Shown one piece after another: positions 14,801 to 26,464 of a stretch of 64,000 bases of DNA; within the stretch, counting starts at the first letter, position 1, and each line of letters opens with the position of its first letter. Location of the stretch: the NCBI RefSeq assembly GCF_041146795.1, contig NC_135180.1, forward strand, positions 34,642,294-34,706,293, in the 5' to 3' direction. Source of the stretch: Maylandia zebra. Taxonomy: Eukaryota; Chordata; Actinopteri; Cichliformes; Cichlidae. The translations under genes and the position numbers were made by a program. The notes under the pieces are model-generated. The model saw only the letters and a list, made by a program, of their open reading frames with translations. It was not told the origin of the DNA and made no database searches.

Positions 14801-14838
14801 ACCAGTAAGACCCTCCATCTTCTGAACACAAAAGCCAT
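1809..14838 (-). CDS. galnt17: Polypeptide N-acetylgalactosaminyltransferase 17 (WBSCR17 type), 5' six exons
   Basis: Minus-strand coding exons are 14595-14838, 13339-13522, 8490-8656, 3496-3670, 2414-2611 and 1809-1926. All have GT donors and AG acceptors, and the phases chain without a break to give 362 codons. GALNT family enzymes are Golgi type II membrane proteins that transfer GalNAc from UDP-GalNAc to Ser/Thr; GALNT17 belongs to the atypical Y subfamily, whose activity is poorly defined. Exon 1 gives a short cytosolic tail and a membrane anchor ([13 protein letters not shown], about residues 10-22), then a stem with [15 protein letters not shown]. Exons 2-3 carry [39 protein letters not shown] and LVDDNSDD. 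Exon 4 has the metal-binding DAH within FFDAHVEF. Exon 6 has [14 protein letters not shown], the Gal/GalNAc-T motif. The rest of the catalytic domain and the ricin-like lectin domain (roughly 240 residues) lie off-window. The start was chosen because MAFVFRRW lines up with the family N-terminus. Confidence 0.93.
4577..4620 (-). mobile_element. 3' tail of a Rex1-like LINE (fragment)
   Basis: A (TCAGAA)n run followed by TACTTTATTGATCC is the reverse complement of the LINE 3' end seen intact at about 44710-44748 in this window (AATAAAGTATTCTG with ATTCTG repeats). Only the tail is recognisable. Confidence 0.65.
5759..5810. repeat. (CA)n microsatellite
   Basis: 26 uninterrupted CA units in a galnt17 intron. 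The open frames of Thr-His or Val-Cys repeats across it are artefacts of the repeat. Confidence 0.97.
9415..10445 (-). mobile_element. Decayed Tc1/mariner element, antisense
   Basis: The reverse strand carries remnants of a Tc1-like transposase. GGGATCATTGTCGT near 9718-9733 is the complement of the DND-PKH region around the second catalytic Asp. Further on, the antisense of CCAACACCACTGGC and of the ATAAGACCTGTTGCCA-type stretch matches a transposon common in fish genomes. The element ends near TTTTTTGCACTGTGCC at about 10423-10440. Many stops and gaps make it inactive. Confidence 0.7.
12000..12950 (+). mobile_element. Degenerate Tc1-like element (5' half)
   Basis: Starts with a TGCAAAAGTGTGGGCAC terminal-like motif. 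At about 12690-12835 a decayed helix-turn-helix coding region of a Tc1-type transposase follows (TACAAAGCAGG.. GCTATAAAAATATC.. GGCACAGTGGAAGTTAAGAC..). The catalytic half is not recognisable. Assignment rests on remembered Tc1 sequence, so boundaries are approximate. Confidence 0.5.
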
Positions 14839-15660
14839 TAAAAAGTCACCAGTGTCCGGGCTTCCAGTGCGTAAGAGGTCAGGAGGAGGGACAGTCTCAG
14901 GAGAAACCTGAGGCGCGTTATAGTTACAATGCGCCAACTATGCATGCGCCCTTCACCCTGACTTCAGAGAAGTGTGACAGAAAGCAATGCTCTCAACCGC
15001 GGTGTGTGTAGCTGTCTCAGTCCGCAGCCGCAGCAGTATACACTCGCCCCGTAACGTGTCGAGATTCAGGTCTTCTTTGCCTTGCGTTGCGTGGAAAGCT
15101 GCAGGGATAATTCACATCAACAGACCTTACGAGAGCTGCAGAAACTCACAGTTTTTTTTCTCCACTTCTGAGCAAGTGCACGGATTCTCGACATAAGCTG
15201 CGCTCTTACCATTTGACACTGGGGTTATTCTAGGTTGCATCCCCCTTCTGATGAAATTCGGGGCGCCTGGCCATCGGCTTTCATCCGTGTCACCGCCACT
15301 TCGAGCCTTGCTTTACAATCATGTAAGACAAAGATACGAGCATATGTTGGGCTTGAGGAACAGATACTCCTAAATAATTTAACAGAGAGGAGAATATCAA
15401 GTGTGTCTTTTTTTTTACCCTCTCCTTTGCGTCTAACACAAGTCGGCAGTGATGCGACTGAAGCGGGCAGCGCGCAAAAAAATTCTCTCGCGGATGCTCA
15501 ATGAAAACCTTCTTAATGTTCACTCCAAATTTCTGCTCCTTGTCTTGTTCGCACGTCGTCTTTTACTCCCGACACTCGTTAATCACAGTGAAACGTAACT
15601 GAGGAGACTGTGCGGATAATGAGCGGAGGGCAGCGATTCCGGGGATGCAGCATCCTCTCC
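14839..15660 (-). promoter_or_regulatory. galnt17: galnt17 5' UTR and probable CpG-rich promoter region
   Basis: Upstream of the galnt17 start the sequence becomes richer in G+C and CpG than its surroundings, as expected for a vertebrate promoter with the first exon. No clear TATA box was seen, and the transcription start cannot be fixed from sequence alone. An upstream ATG at 14937 is in frame with the main start and open through to it, so a 33-residue N-terminal extension is formally possible. Confidence 0.4.
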
Positions 15661-16349
15661 CCGGTGAAGGTAGTCCGGAAACGCAGCAGCGGCAACAGAA
15701 GCAAAGAAAAACGACGCTTTCTTGTTATTCTCTAAGCGCTTCTTGTTTGTTGTGCTCTGTTATTTCCTCTAATTCTCCCTACAGTGTGTACAGCCCTCAT
15801 CAGGAACGCAGGAATCAATCCGGCAACGTTTCACTTACAGCAGGTCAGGGTGGTGGTGGGTGGGGTGTCTGCTTACTGGCACCCAATTAGCTGCAATTAT
15901 CCAACATTAAATACTGGATTTTACAGCAGGTCACAAAACGTGGCACAGTTTTAATTGATAATTTCACCACAGGAGTCTGAACAGTTTTTTCTTTTTCTTT
16001 TACACATCTGTTTCACACATGTCGTTAAAATCACAAAGCCCGAATAGACAGTAACCCAGTTCTGCTTCTATACTAAATTCTCTCACGTGGCGTTCCTGTT
16101 ATTTTCTCTAGTTCTCGGTTTAAAATAAGATCTTCCACTACTGAGCAGGTGAAATGAGAAACCAGCAATAAAATTATAGTAGCCTGTGTTATTATGATTT
16201 TTTATTGTAACAAAACTGCAAAAAAATGTCTTCTAATTTTACGCATAAAGTCAGTAAATTTAAATATAAAAAATGAAAGCTGATTAAATTTTATCGACAC
16301 ATTTTGGATGGTGTTTTGCAGGCGCTGCCTAATTACATCCTAAGGAACT

Positions 16350-16445
16350 TGGAAAGAAAACCGACTGGACTTCTTTAAGTTTCTTGAAGACGTTTCACCC
16401 TCTCATCCCAGAACCTTCTTCAGTTATAAGACCAAATGGCGGAGA
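16350..16445 (+). repeat. Dispersed repeat, copy 1
   Basis: About 60 bp here (GGACTTCTTTAAGTTTCTTG, then AAGACGTTTCACC) recur in reverse orientation at 27962-28035. This looks like the conserved end of a fish retroelement; I cannot name the family with confidence. Confidence 0.6.
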
Positions 16446-16669
16446 GCAGGTGTTTAAGTCCAAGTGGAAGTTCACCCATTATTCACGTGTCTCATCACAT
16501 GAGCCGAGGTGGGAAAAGGGTGTGGGTCATTGTCGGCAAAGGTTTCCTGTAAAAACATTGTGAGACCTTGCCTCACCCTATCATGTGACTTCTTGAGATC
16601 AGCTGATGCAAGATGTCACATCTGCTCATGATCACCTTTCTGGTCGTTTTATATTTTTCCATTTCTACA

Positions 16670-17030
16670 TAACTGCAGAAACAGTTGTCACTTTCTCACA
16701 AAGCTCTTGCTGATGGACTTGCAGCCCATTTCAGCCTTTGCAGGTTGATCTAGTCCCTGATGTCCTGTGATAGCTCTTTGGTCTTGACTATGTTGGTGAA
16801 GAGGTTGGAATGTAAGAATCTGATTCTCACAGGTGTGTTTTATCCATGTAACAAGCTGGTATCAGGAGTATCAATAAGTGATTGAGTGATTGATTGAAAT
16901 CTCTGTGCCACGTGGGTAATCTGTGGGAGTCAGAATTCTGGCTAGGATGTAAAGGATTACATACTTATTTCACTCAATGACATGTTTTTTTCTGGATTTT
17001 TGGTCTCTCGTGGTCTTGGAGTGTCTCTCT
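16670..17030. mobile_element. Degenerate DNA-transposon-like interspersed repeat
   Basis: Phrases such as CTCTTGCTGATGGACTTG, GTGAAGAGGTTGGAATG and TACTTATTTCACTCAATGA match a repeat I recall as common in teleost genomes, probably Tc1-related. No open frame remains, so the family call is tentative. Confidence 0.4.
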
Positions 17031-17119
17031 TCATTAAAATTAAATACCAAAAAAGTTAGCGACTATTCATTTAAGCTAGCAAACTTACACATTCAGCAGG
17101 GGACTGAATGATTATTTCC

Positions 17120-17310
17120 TCAATTATAGTTCCAGCTAATATATAAAGTTCAGTCAGGTTTTAGACCAGGATACTCTACCGATACTGCTCTTACGTACCT
17201 TTGTAAGATTTAATATGACTTGTGGTTTGTACACTGGTTCTGTTTTAATAATCTTCCAAAGGCTTTTGAGACTCTGGATCATTCTACAAACAAAATTAGA
17301 AGCCACAGGT
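17120..17310 (+). mobile_element. LINE reverse-transcriptase fragment
   Basis: In broken frames the plus strand gives VQSGFRPGYSTDTAL, then a segment like KAFETLDHS. These correspond to the SGFRP and AFDTVDH motifs of non-LTR retrotransposon reverse transcriptases. It is far too short and disrupted to be active. Confidence 0.6.
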
Positions 17311-20300
17311 TTACAGAATATATTTGTAAGATGTTAAAACAGTTAAATGCTCCAATGAGGGCAGACTATTTCACATAAAAACTGCTCCATCATATTTTGT
17401 GGCATTGCCTCGCTCTCTCATGGTATCCACATTTGTCACGTTACTCCAAATGTCTTTTAGCTATTAGCATTATGTGATGGTTAAATAACATGTAATATTT
17501 GATCTTGATCTTCATGATTACTTTTTGCTGCTCCTTATTCTGGTATTTACTGCATGTACTGTATCATGGGCTTAATTTATATATGTTTTTTCTGAGATAT
17601 GTACAGATAAAAAATACAGTTAATCATTTATAATCAAGCTATAAAATAGCAAAAAGGGTTCTATCCTTTTTTATCTTGTACTAGTGGTTCCCAAACTGTA
17701 GGGCACAGCATTAGTTGAGCACAGAGTCAATGCAGGGGATTCATGGATGATCAGGACCCAAACTAAGCTGAATGAATATGCTTTATGACTTTATTTAGCA
17801 TGTTTAGTATAGTCCTCATAACAAGGTCTACCTCCACATGGTGGACCATGCGGTCGTCCCCCCCCCCCACCCCCACCCTCCCCGTACTCCACTGAATGTG
17901 CCAAACCCAAATTCAGATAATCAGAAAGAAAACCACACTGAGGTAGTTTACTTGTAGATGTACTGTTGAATTAAAGCAATAAAAACACAGCACTGTGAGC
18001 TTGTGCAGAAATGGGTCACCCAGATAGCTGGTATGAATCAAGAAGCTTGGTAACTCTGCAGCTTACTGAGAGACACGCCAACTGTGATCTGCAGGCAACT
18101 TGTGAGAAGAGAGTGTCTGTATGCGTATGTGAAACCGAGAAAGACTGAGAAAAAGAGAGACCTAGTGAGTTCAAAACCAACGCTAGATAGTGTGAGACGA
18201 ATCAAGAGACAAATGGAAAAAAACATCAAGGGAAAAGCAGAGAAGAGCATCAGTGAGATGCACAGAGGAAAGGGGAAAAGAGAGTTTTTAGAAAAGGTGG
18301 GTGGAGAGACACTGGGGAGGAATCAAAATTCAAAGGAAAAAAATTCCTAAAGCAGTAGAGAGAGACACGCTGAGATGGAGGGGAGAACAAAAGACAGGAA
18401 TGTAAAAGGGAGAGATTGTGTGACAGCAACACAGAAGGCAACTGGGTGCAAAAAAAAGTAGGTGTAAGAGTAGACTTGACTTGATATTAGAGGAACGAGT
18501 GAGCATGATAGGCTCAACTCAAGGACTCCCGTCAGCCCCTCAAGTTGCTGTCGAGAAGCTAGTCAAGTGGTGGACAGTTCAGGGCTGAAGCAGACAAGTT
18601 GAAGCAAATATCACCACTGAAAAAGAATAAAGACTCTAAGCTGGCTGTGCTCGAGGGAGCCAATCAATTCCATGTTTTTACGTGTCTGTCAGTGTTTATG
18701 TTTGCTTTATTTGCCTCGCTATCTTTAGAGCGTGCACTACATTTTGTTGTGAGCAAACACATTTCCCTGGCTGGTCTTGCGGTGCAGTCTGAGCTGAGCG
18801 TATACACCAGAAAGAGAGGCTGAAAAGAAATCTAACACTAGGCAGGCAGTTTTTAAACATACAAGGTGCATTCTGCAAAGTTCAGTTTCAGATTTGGAAA
18901 ACCACTCCAATGTACACAGAGACATAACGCGCTCATCACATATTCATATAATAAAGAGCACTGATGCATTAGCCTACTGCAGAACACAGGTATCGTATTG
19001 TATGCGTCACAGAATATTGAAATACACAGTTACTGGAGTTTATATACTGTGTGCTACATAATGAACACAAGCAGGACTAAAAGAAAGAATAGTTCACTAC
19101 TATTACAAGATTGTGCAAATACTAGTGTTATTAGTATTTGCACACTGTATACATTTATAATCTTCCATCTCAAGAGCTTTTTATACATTTTTTCAAAGTA
19201 GGGGTAATCTTTGTATGAAAAAGACTTATTTTAGACTACATGTGCCTATATTTACAGACAGTGCAAAACCATTCCTATTATTTGATTGACCACATATCAA
19301 AACTGTGTGTTTGAAAAACATTTCCTGCATCAGGAATCTTTTGCTTATTGTTTCTTTAATCAAAATAACTAAAAAATACCCGCGTTGGCGTGCAGGACTG
19401 TTGACCGTGAAAAAGGATGGTCCACATCATTCTACTGCGGGGCAGGGAAGAAGAAGCAGAGAACAAAATCAGCAGGAAACTATGTGAGGTTAAGGGTGGA
19501 CTTGGAGTGATAAGGGAGATTTCACCCCAGTATGTAACTCTGGCACACGGGTGACATAACTGTTCTAAAAGTTATCCCTGGGCTTATACCTCTGCACAAG
19601 TTAATACCATTCTCCACGAGACTTTACGAGTTGCTGAGCAGGATTTGAGTGTGATGAAGTTAATCACAGTGCAGTGGGGAGGGGGAAGAGTCATTAAAAA
19701 AATGAGAGCTTCCTCTTTTAGCATGGGCTTATTTCATTTATGCAGTGGCGCTGGTCCCGTGGGACTCTATCGTGATCTCGGCTGGCTTTGGCGGATGCAA
19801 AGACAAATTGACCTTCACGCCGGATCGACTGGAGTGGGTGTTTCTTTTCTAGTGGATTAGAGTGGGTATGCAGAATGTGTTAGCCAGGTGGCCCTGCTTG
19901 GCTAATAAGCACAGTCAGAGAGCTGACGGGTATTTTAGGCTAGTCACTACCAGGTTCTTTGGCCACTTACAAAAGAAATTTTATGGTGTGTTTGGTCACC
20001 GGTGGTTTGAAATTGACCCACAAGGCAACACATAAAATGATTTTATATTAAAAAAAAAATCACATATCTAACACTCCAAACCTTTGATTTAGGATCATCT
20101 GGTTTGTGTGTATGTATCGCTGAACCTCTCTAAATCCTCAGCCGAACTCAGCCTCCATGGGTGAATCAGGAGATGAGCATTTCTTACTGTTTCCTCTCTA
20201 ATGCTCAGTGACAGTGTCACAGCAGGTGGAGCTCTTCACAGAACTAATCAGTCAGATCTGTTAACAGAGGAGGTGCGATGTGAGATGACGAACTGAAACA

Positions 20301-22067
20301 GAACCGCCAACATGCCAACAACTGCCTTTAATGTGCACCCGCGGTCCAGACAGACAACTCAGACACCTCTTCCTCGTCCCCATCCTGTCATCCCCTCTGT
20401 CACTCTTCAGCCTCACTCATTCATGTTCTGCCAGGCCCCCTCTGCACCGTTCAGCTCCCACGCTCCTCTTGGCAGGTTGCAAAAATCAATCTATGTAAAC
20501 TGTCAGCACACATCTGATATAAAAATATTTAAATCCACCTACTGTGATAGTGAGCCCGGATGTGTAATGCCCAACCTTTTGAACCTCTCACCACTTGAAA
20601 TGGTAAGACTTTATCAAATCTACTGTAATATTATGGTTTTGGACCCATGTGGGCTGAGGTATGGTTCGTTGGGTTTCTTAGCTCTAATTTTTAAGCTGTC
20701 CTACTTCCCATCATGCCTCAGGGTTTTAGGGGAAATCTGAGCCAGCAATGTACTTCTTAAACGTTCCCTCCTAACTTTACTTACAGACAGCATCAGTCTA
20801 GCTCGGTGCCTTTTTACAAAGGTTAGAGTATTATGGTGTTGGATTTGTTTTGTTTAAAAAAAATACACATAACTCCATTTTATTTCCTATAAAAATATTT
20901 AATACATGATGTAATTCGGCTGTAGGTATACATGGATTATTTCAACTCAAAAGAGTGAATGAGCAGTATGTGTAAATAAATGTACGACTGCAAAGACATA
21001 CTGAGCATTCATGAAAACAGATGTTTTGTGCACCAAAAAGCAACATTTATAACATTTATAAACTTCAAGAAAACAAAAAAGAAAGCAAAAACATCAAGAA
21101 GAATTTAGAAACTTTTGGCCCAATGTGGCATATTTTTGCAATCTAATGATAAATGACTTGAACTTAAACATGACATAACCAGTAAACTTTACTGAAGAGC
21201 GAATGCATCATGAGCACATTGTTCATATCTTTTGCTGAACTTTGCTGAACTTTCTTGAAAATACTGGCCTGTTAAAAATTTAAAGGGATCTTAGGGGAAA
21301 TTAAAAAAAAGACATAATTTAAAATTTAATACCAGCTTCATTTTTGCCTTTTGTAGTTGAGTAATATAAGTAAAGGCTTACTGAGATCAGAAGTCTTGCT
21401 CACCTCCAGGATAGCTCCTGCAACATTATGTTTCAGATGTCAGTGGATTTCATCATCCAGACTCTTAGAATTTACAATCACGGCTTTCCGAAGTTTGGAG
21501 CACACGGATAATAGCTCTGATTCTATTGTCTTGTCGTTGGATCTCTAAGTTGATGAACATATGCTGAAATATCACAGTAAACATTTTGTAGCCATTTAAA
21601 CAAAACCTTGTCTCGTCTTTATTGCTTGTGTGAAAAAAAGAACACTAGCCGACTGGAGTAAATATAGTGGTGTTTAAGTAAGACTTGTTGCAGTTCTCCA
21701 ACTCAAGTATAGACGTAAAGCAGCATTAAACAGCATTTTTAATACCATGTCTGCTACCTACTTCAAAACTAATATTACCTTTAATCTCTGCTACCGACGT
21801 GCATCTAAAGTTGTCTTCAGCGTCATCAGACAGATGAAAAACTGCTCATTAGCCTTTGAACTCTTATAAAGCATCACAGCCATTTTCCATAGGTGACATT
21901 AATTCATTTTAGTGCCACCTTAACAAAAAGCGCCACACAACAAAGACCTCTTAAATATGTCAGCCTGTGATTTTGGATCTTCTTATTCAGGACACTCATC
22001 CTCAGCTTGTGGTTGCAATATTTGGAACTTTTCAGTAAAAAATTCTTCTTCCTTGCCGCTGTTTCAT

Positions 22068-25000
22068 TCATCTGTCAAACCTCCTCAGTCTCATTTGCCT
22101 GATTTGCTCAGCTCTGGCATCTTCGGAGAGGTGGAAACCATAAGGAGGGGGGGCTCCTCTCTGCCGGGTTTGACCTAAAAAAAGAAAAGAAAAGAAAAGA
22201 AAAGAAAGATAAACCAGTGACATCAGATAGATATAAAAAAATAAATCACTCTAACCCTTTTCCACTTATCAAAACTGTCCCCTCCTGCCTTACCTCTGTC
22301 ATTCAGGCTGTTTCTGATGGCTTCCTCTAACTGCTCCTCCTCTGTCAGTCCACCTGTATAAGATGCATCTGCTGTGTAACCTGGTGCATACTGATAGTTT
22401 CCTGAGAGTCCTCTACCAGTGCCAGTGTAGCCTGAGACACACATACACACCAGGTTAAGTCTGGCATATTGTATACTCTCGTTATTGTCTGTAAATCCCG
22501 TGAAGACAGCAAAGCCTACAATATATTAGTCAGTATACAGTCATTTTCTGCCATCATACCCGAGTAGCCCGAAGATCTGTAGTAGGCACCGGGCTGTGAG
22601 TTATATCCATTCGATGTCACAAACCCTGGTGAAAATATATGCAGATTATTTCAGTTTTCCTCTCAATAAGCAGATTCTATATAAATATCAGGTACTTGTA
22701 GGAAAGGTATTGTAAGAAAGCTTGATCTAGTCCATTTGTAGTTTGCTTTAGGTTGAACCTATTGACCAACCTCTCTGTTTAGAGCAACCGAAGAATGACA
22801 CTAGCTATCACCTGATGACAATTTAGCTTTCAATTCGCCTCACAAAGTTTAGCTGCATTTACGAAAGTCTTGCTCTCATTTGAGGGAGCTCCGGTGTAGC
22901 TCCCCCCAGGGGCTTGTCAGCAGAGCAACTGAAGGGCTCCCACATTGTTTCCATTTAAACAAATCAAATCAAATCACTTTTATTGTCACATCACATGTGC
23001 AGGTACATTGGTACAGCACATGTGAGTGAAATTCTTGTGTGCGAGCTTCACAAGCAACAGAGTTGTGCAGAATACAATAATGTAAACAAGCAAAATTATT
23101 GTATTCTGCACAACTCTGTTGCTTGTGAAGCTCGCACACAAGAATTTCACTCACATGTGCTGTACCAATGTACCTGCACATGTGATGTGACAATAAAAGT
23201 GATTTGATTTGATTTGTTTAAATGGAAACAATGTGGGAGCCCTTCAGTGTTACTTCAAACAGTGTTACTGACAAATATTTATATTTGTACATAGATTAAT
23301 TCTCAAAGCTGACTCTAGTGTTCTATCACATATTTTCTATCACACTTGAATCTTTAGACTTTGGTCCACTGTGTTTTTGCCATCTTATGAGTGGCTGCGT
23401 TAATATAAATGTAAGAAAACAGGTGAGAAAAAAAAAAAAACATGAATTCAGACCTGCACATTTCTTCATGATTTTCTTCAGTGGTCCGGTGGTGTAGAGG
23501 AGACCTACCAGGATCCCTGACAGGTGACCAACAAAAGAGGTCCTGAAGAAGAGAAGCATAGATTATTGCTATTTAATCAAACACTGCCATCTACAGGACA
23601 TTTTAATTCAACACCTCAAACAACAGGTTCCTAAAATAAAACATTAGTAAGTAAGTAAGTAAAATTTTATTTATATAGCACATTTCTAGATAAGAGATCA
23701 CAAAGTGCTTTACAAGGTATAGGCACAGATTAAAAAGACAAAATACAGTCAAAAGTTAACCAAATGCAATTTTAAAAAGATGTGTTTTTAGCTGTTTTTT
23801 AAAAGTAATCAGTGAATCAGCAGATCTTAAGTTCTGAGGAAGAGAATTCCACAGTCTGGCGGCCACAGTAGCAAAAGCTCGATCACCCCTAGTTTTCAGT
23901 CACGTATACTTAATAACAAGTAGGCCCTGACCACAAGACCTCAGAGACCTACTAGGGGCATAGGGCTGTAAGAGTTCAATGATGTATGATGGTGCTTGTT
24001 CTTGAAGAGCCTTAAATGTGAGAACCAGAATCTTAAAGTGGACTCTGAATTCGACAGGGAGCCAGTGTAACTGTATAAGCAGCGGTGTTATATGTGAGTA
24101 TTTCGATGTTTTCGTCAGAAGCCTTGCTGCAGCATTTTTGGACATTTACTAATTTACTAATTGTCATTGAGCCTAACTGCATACTAATCACACATCAGTG
24201 AGCAGAAGAAATTGTATCTGAATCTGGAGCAGTATTAGATTAGAGAGAAGTCGATGTGTATGTTGATTCAATCATGAAATGACATCATGTAGCCTTACCC
24301 TCTGTGGATACTGACTGATACTAAAATATAATTAAAAAAAAAAAACAGAGAACAGTTGAGCCATTTTCGGAGGAACCCGTTTTGCATTTTTATTATCTGT
24401 AACACAAATACCTGATTCTGTTCAGCGACTGTACCGGAGTACTTGTGCTTCTTAATGCTTCTTTCAGGTACCATTTAAAAAATATATTAAACATCCCCAT
24501 CCCCTTTTTATATCCACTTGCAAGTAGGGCTGGGTATTGTCACTGATTTCTACAACTGACTCAATTCTGATTCACAAGATCCTGATTGAATTGGATTAAA
24601 TGCGATTCAATTTTGACTCAGAAATATTGTAATTATGATAATTTATCTTGGATTTGTACTGTCGAAAGAAGCCTCTAAAACTTGTAAATTAAATATATTC
24701 TTTTTCAAATTAATAACACATCCTAAAGCAGTTACAATATTGCACTTTTTATTTTATTCCTGGGGCTTAACAGTTTAAGCCCCAGGAGTTTTTCTAAGGT
24801 TCCTGCTGAAAAATAGCATGCCCAAAGTGAATCGACTATTTCTCTGCAATTACAAACTCAATATAACTATAAAAATAAAGGTGACACTTTGAAAATTCTT
24901 TGGTATTGAATTGGTCTTGAAGTACACTGAGAGAGAGCTGTGCAGGAAGTGCAATTTTATCGTGGTGGAAGCAAAACAGCAAAAATAAGAGGGAATTCAT

Positions 25001-26452
25001 TGCAATGTTTTTCAAAAGTCTGGTTTGTCTCCTTTTGCTGCTGGTTCAGTGAATTTTGGTCAGAGAGTGACGTGCAGCTTTGGAATCTGTCAGATGTCTA
25101 CTTTCAACACCCAATGCCATGTTTTAGCTGAGATTCTGATGCTTCTGGCAAAATCCATTTAAAAATGCATTTCAGGATTTAATGAATCGATGTTGGATTA
25201 TTCAAATTCAAATTAATTTGAAATAGAAAATCAATTTTTAAAGCAGAAGAGCTGTTGCCCTGCTAGGTGCATCAGTGTTCACACTGGTATCTCTATATTT
25301 TAACTGTGTAGTAAATCCATAGTCCTAATTAATTTACAGATACGAATTACAGACAGGTAACTCACCCGGGTGATGTTATGTGGATAAGCACCAGCTCTAC
25401 CCAGCTAGCATAGCGACTAGACACAGATAATCCCATCACATAGGTCACACTTCCGGGGTAGTAATGGTTATTGAGTACCTTCAAAGCAAACAGGACACCT
25501 AGAAGCACAAACGTTGCAAAGATAAATACACAAGAAAAAGGAAATGTTGCCATTTTCGGAAAAAAAGATCAAATAGTTGGTCATGACATATGGAGGAAGA
25601 TAATACAATATATGTTTACAAATATAGAGTGATCAAATCTTCTATATCAGTTACAACATAAAGGATTATAGAACTTTCCCCTATAATTTATACCTGAGAA
25701 GCCAACAGCACACGCCATGCTGTACGACTGGTCCTGCATGAGCTCTGTTAGCAACGCCTCCAACACTAGATAGACCAGTCCAGTAAGCAGAGAGAACACT
25801 GAGAGCAGGTAAAGGAACCAGGGCCCACCCAGCCGTTGCTCCAGCCTTCTACCTTTCCAGAGGAAGGACACCATGTTGAAGTAAAGATGCCAGTCGTCTG
25901 CATGGTGCAGTGGGGACAGCAGGAGTCTGCGCCAGTCTTTAAACCAGTAGGCCTGCTGCACACTAACACAGGCCTAGGAAATTAGGAGATAATACATTTT
26001 TTTACATTTTTTAAATACTAATTAGAATACTATCATAAAAAGTTATTATTATTATACTTTAGTTATTATGAGATCTGCACATAATCTTTCTACTTGATAA
26101 ACAACTTTCCCATTAATGTAATAATATCTTCCTTGTTGATTATATTCTAACATTTTAGTAACACAGTTTAAAACAATTATTTCAGGGCTACTGCACTGTA
26201 TAAAACAAAATAGCCAACCTTGTGCTGTATAAATATTGGTCGACATTAAAAATGGACAAACTCTGTCTCCATCATTAGAAGTGTATTTGGTGTATTTACC
26301 TGAAACAGTGGGGCAGCAGGGAATAGGTAAAGGTACACATTGAGAGCCAGGACAGCCAGAGTGATGGGAGGGATATTGTTCAGACCCAATTGAAACACCT
26401 GGGAGGCAAGGAGCAGCAAGCCCAGCTGGGATCCCCTCTGTCTGTTTCGCAT
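22068..26452 (-). CDS. rhbdd1: Rhomboid domain-containing protein 1 (RHBDL4)
   Basis: Seven minus-strand coding exons: 26300-26452, 25694-25973, 25366-25498, 23454-23542, 22560-22625, 22294-22431 and 22068-22174. Phases chain without a break to 322 codons (321 residues plus TGA), close to the 315 residues of human RHBDD1. The family is an ER-membrane intramembrane serine protease that cleaves unstable membrane proteins and works with the AAA ATPase VCP/p97 in ER-associated degradation. Visible marks: N-terminal RQRGSQLGLLLLASQVFQLG; SPLHHADDWHLYFNM; the catalytic serine in CAVGFSGVLFALKVLNNHYY (split across exons 2 and 3); and the catalytic histidine in TSFVGHLSGILVGLLY. The tail has a ubiquitin-interacting-motif-like LTEEEQLEEAIRNSLNDRG and ends in RQMRLRRFDR, like the Arg-rich VCP-binding motif. 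All key residues are present, so the gene looks functional. Confidence 0.95.
22177..22209. repeat. (AAAAG)n simple repeat
   Basis: A short pentanucleotide run lying immediately beside the last rhbdd1 splice acceptor. On the minus strand it forms a (CTTTT)n pyrimidine tract, which probably serves as the acceptor's polypyrimidine tract. Confidence 0.8.
22928..23248. repeat. Perfect inverted repeat, 153-bp arms with 15-bp loop
   Basis: Bases 22928-23080 are an exact reverse complement of 23096-23248, with 23081-23095 as spacer. I compared the arms base by base and found no mismatch. Each arm contains an AATCAAATCAAATC / CAATAAAAGTGATTTGATTT end typical of a fish retroelement 3' tail, so two tails lie tail-out around a short spacer. 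The symmetry explains why the two strands carry near-identical 74-residue open frames, neither of which is a gene. It lies in rhbdd1 intron 4. Confidence 0.92.
23643..24160 (-). mobile_element. 3' part of an L2-like LINE, 5'-truncated
   Basis: Minus-strand frame reads NAAARLLTKTSKYSHITPL, then LHWLPVEFRVHFKIL, TFKALQEQAPSYI and PSRSLRS. Past a stop, a frame resembling the DRAF-LWNSLP block is found. This is the C-terminal region of an L2-like reverse-transcriptase ORF. The 3' end sits at 23643-23662 in a TAAG-type tail and contains TTTATTTATATAGCAC. It lies in rhbdd1 intron 3. Confidence 0.75.
24533..25266. mobile_element. hAT-like non-autonomous element (tentative)
   Basis: Begins with AGGGCTGGGTATTG followed by AATTCTGATTC / CGATTCAATTTT-type sequence, and ends near GCCCTGCTAG. 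This start and composition match non-autonomous hAT elements common in fish. There is no coding capacity. Ends are approximate and no target-site duplication was confirmed. Confidence 0.4.
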
Positions 26453-26464
26453 ACTGAAAATAAC

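Larger units (their letters stand above)
15661..22067. other. Intergenic region between galnt17 and rhbdd1
   Basis: About 6.4 kb without a supportable gene. It contains a dispersed repeat at 16350-16445, DNA-transposon-like sequence at 16670-17030, a LINE reverse-transcriptase scrap at 17120-17310, a C-rich run near 17860-17880 and a purine-rich tract at about 18085-18460. The 3' UTR of rhbdd1 (minus strand) should occupy the right end, but I cannot fix its poly(A) site. Confidence 0.55.

Noticed and set aside
20312-20740. 142-codon open frame in the galnt17-rhbdd1 spacer
   Set aside because: Pro/Ser/His-rich with no recognisable domain, splice structure or neighbouring exons; most likely a chance frame.
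22969-23207. Twin 74-residue frames on opposite strands
   Set aside because: They are identical at both ends only because the DNA is a perfect palindrome; they sit in an intron within retroelement tail sequence.
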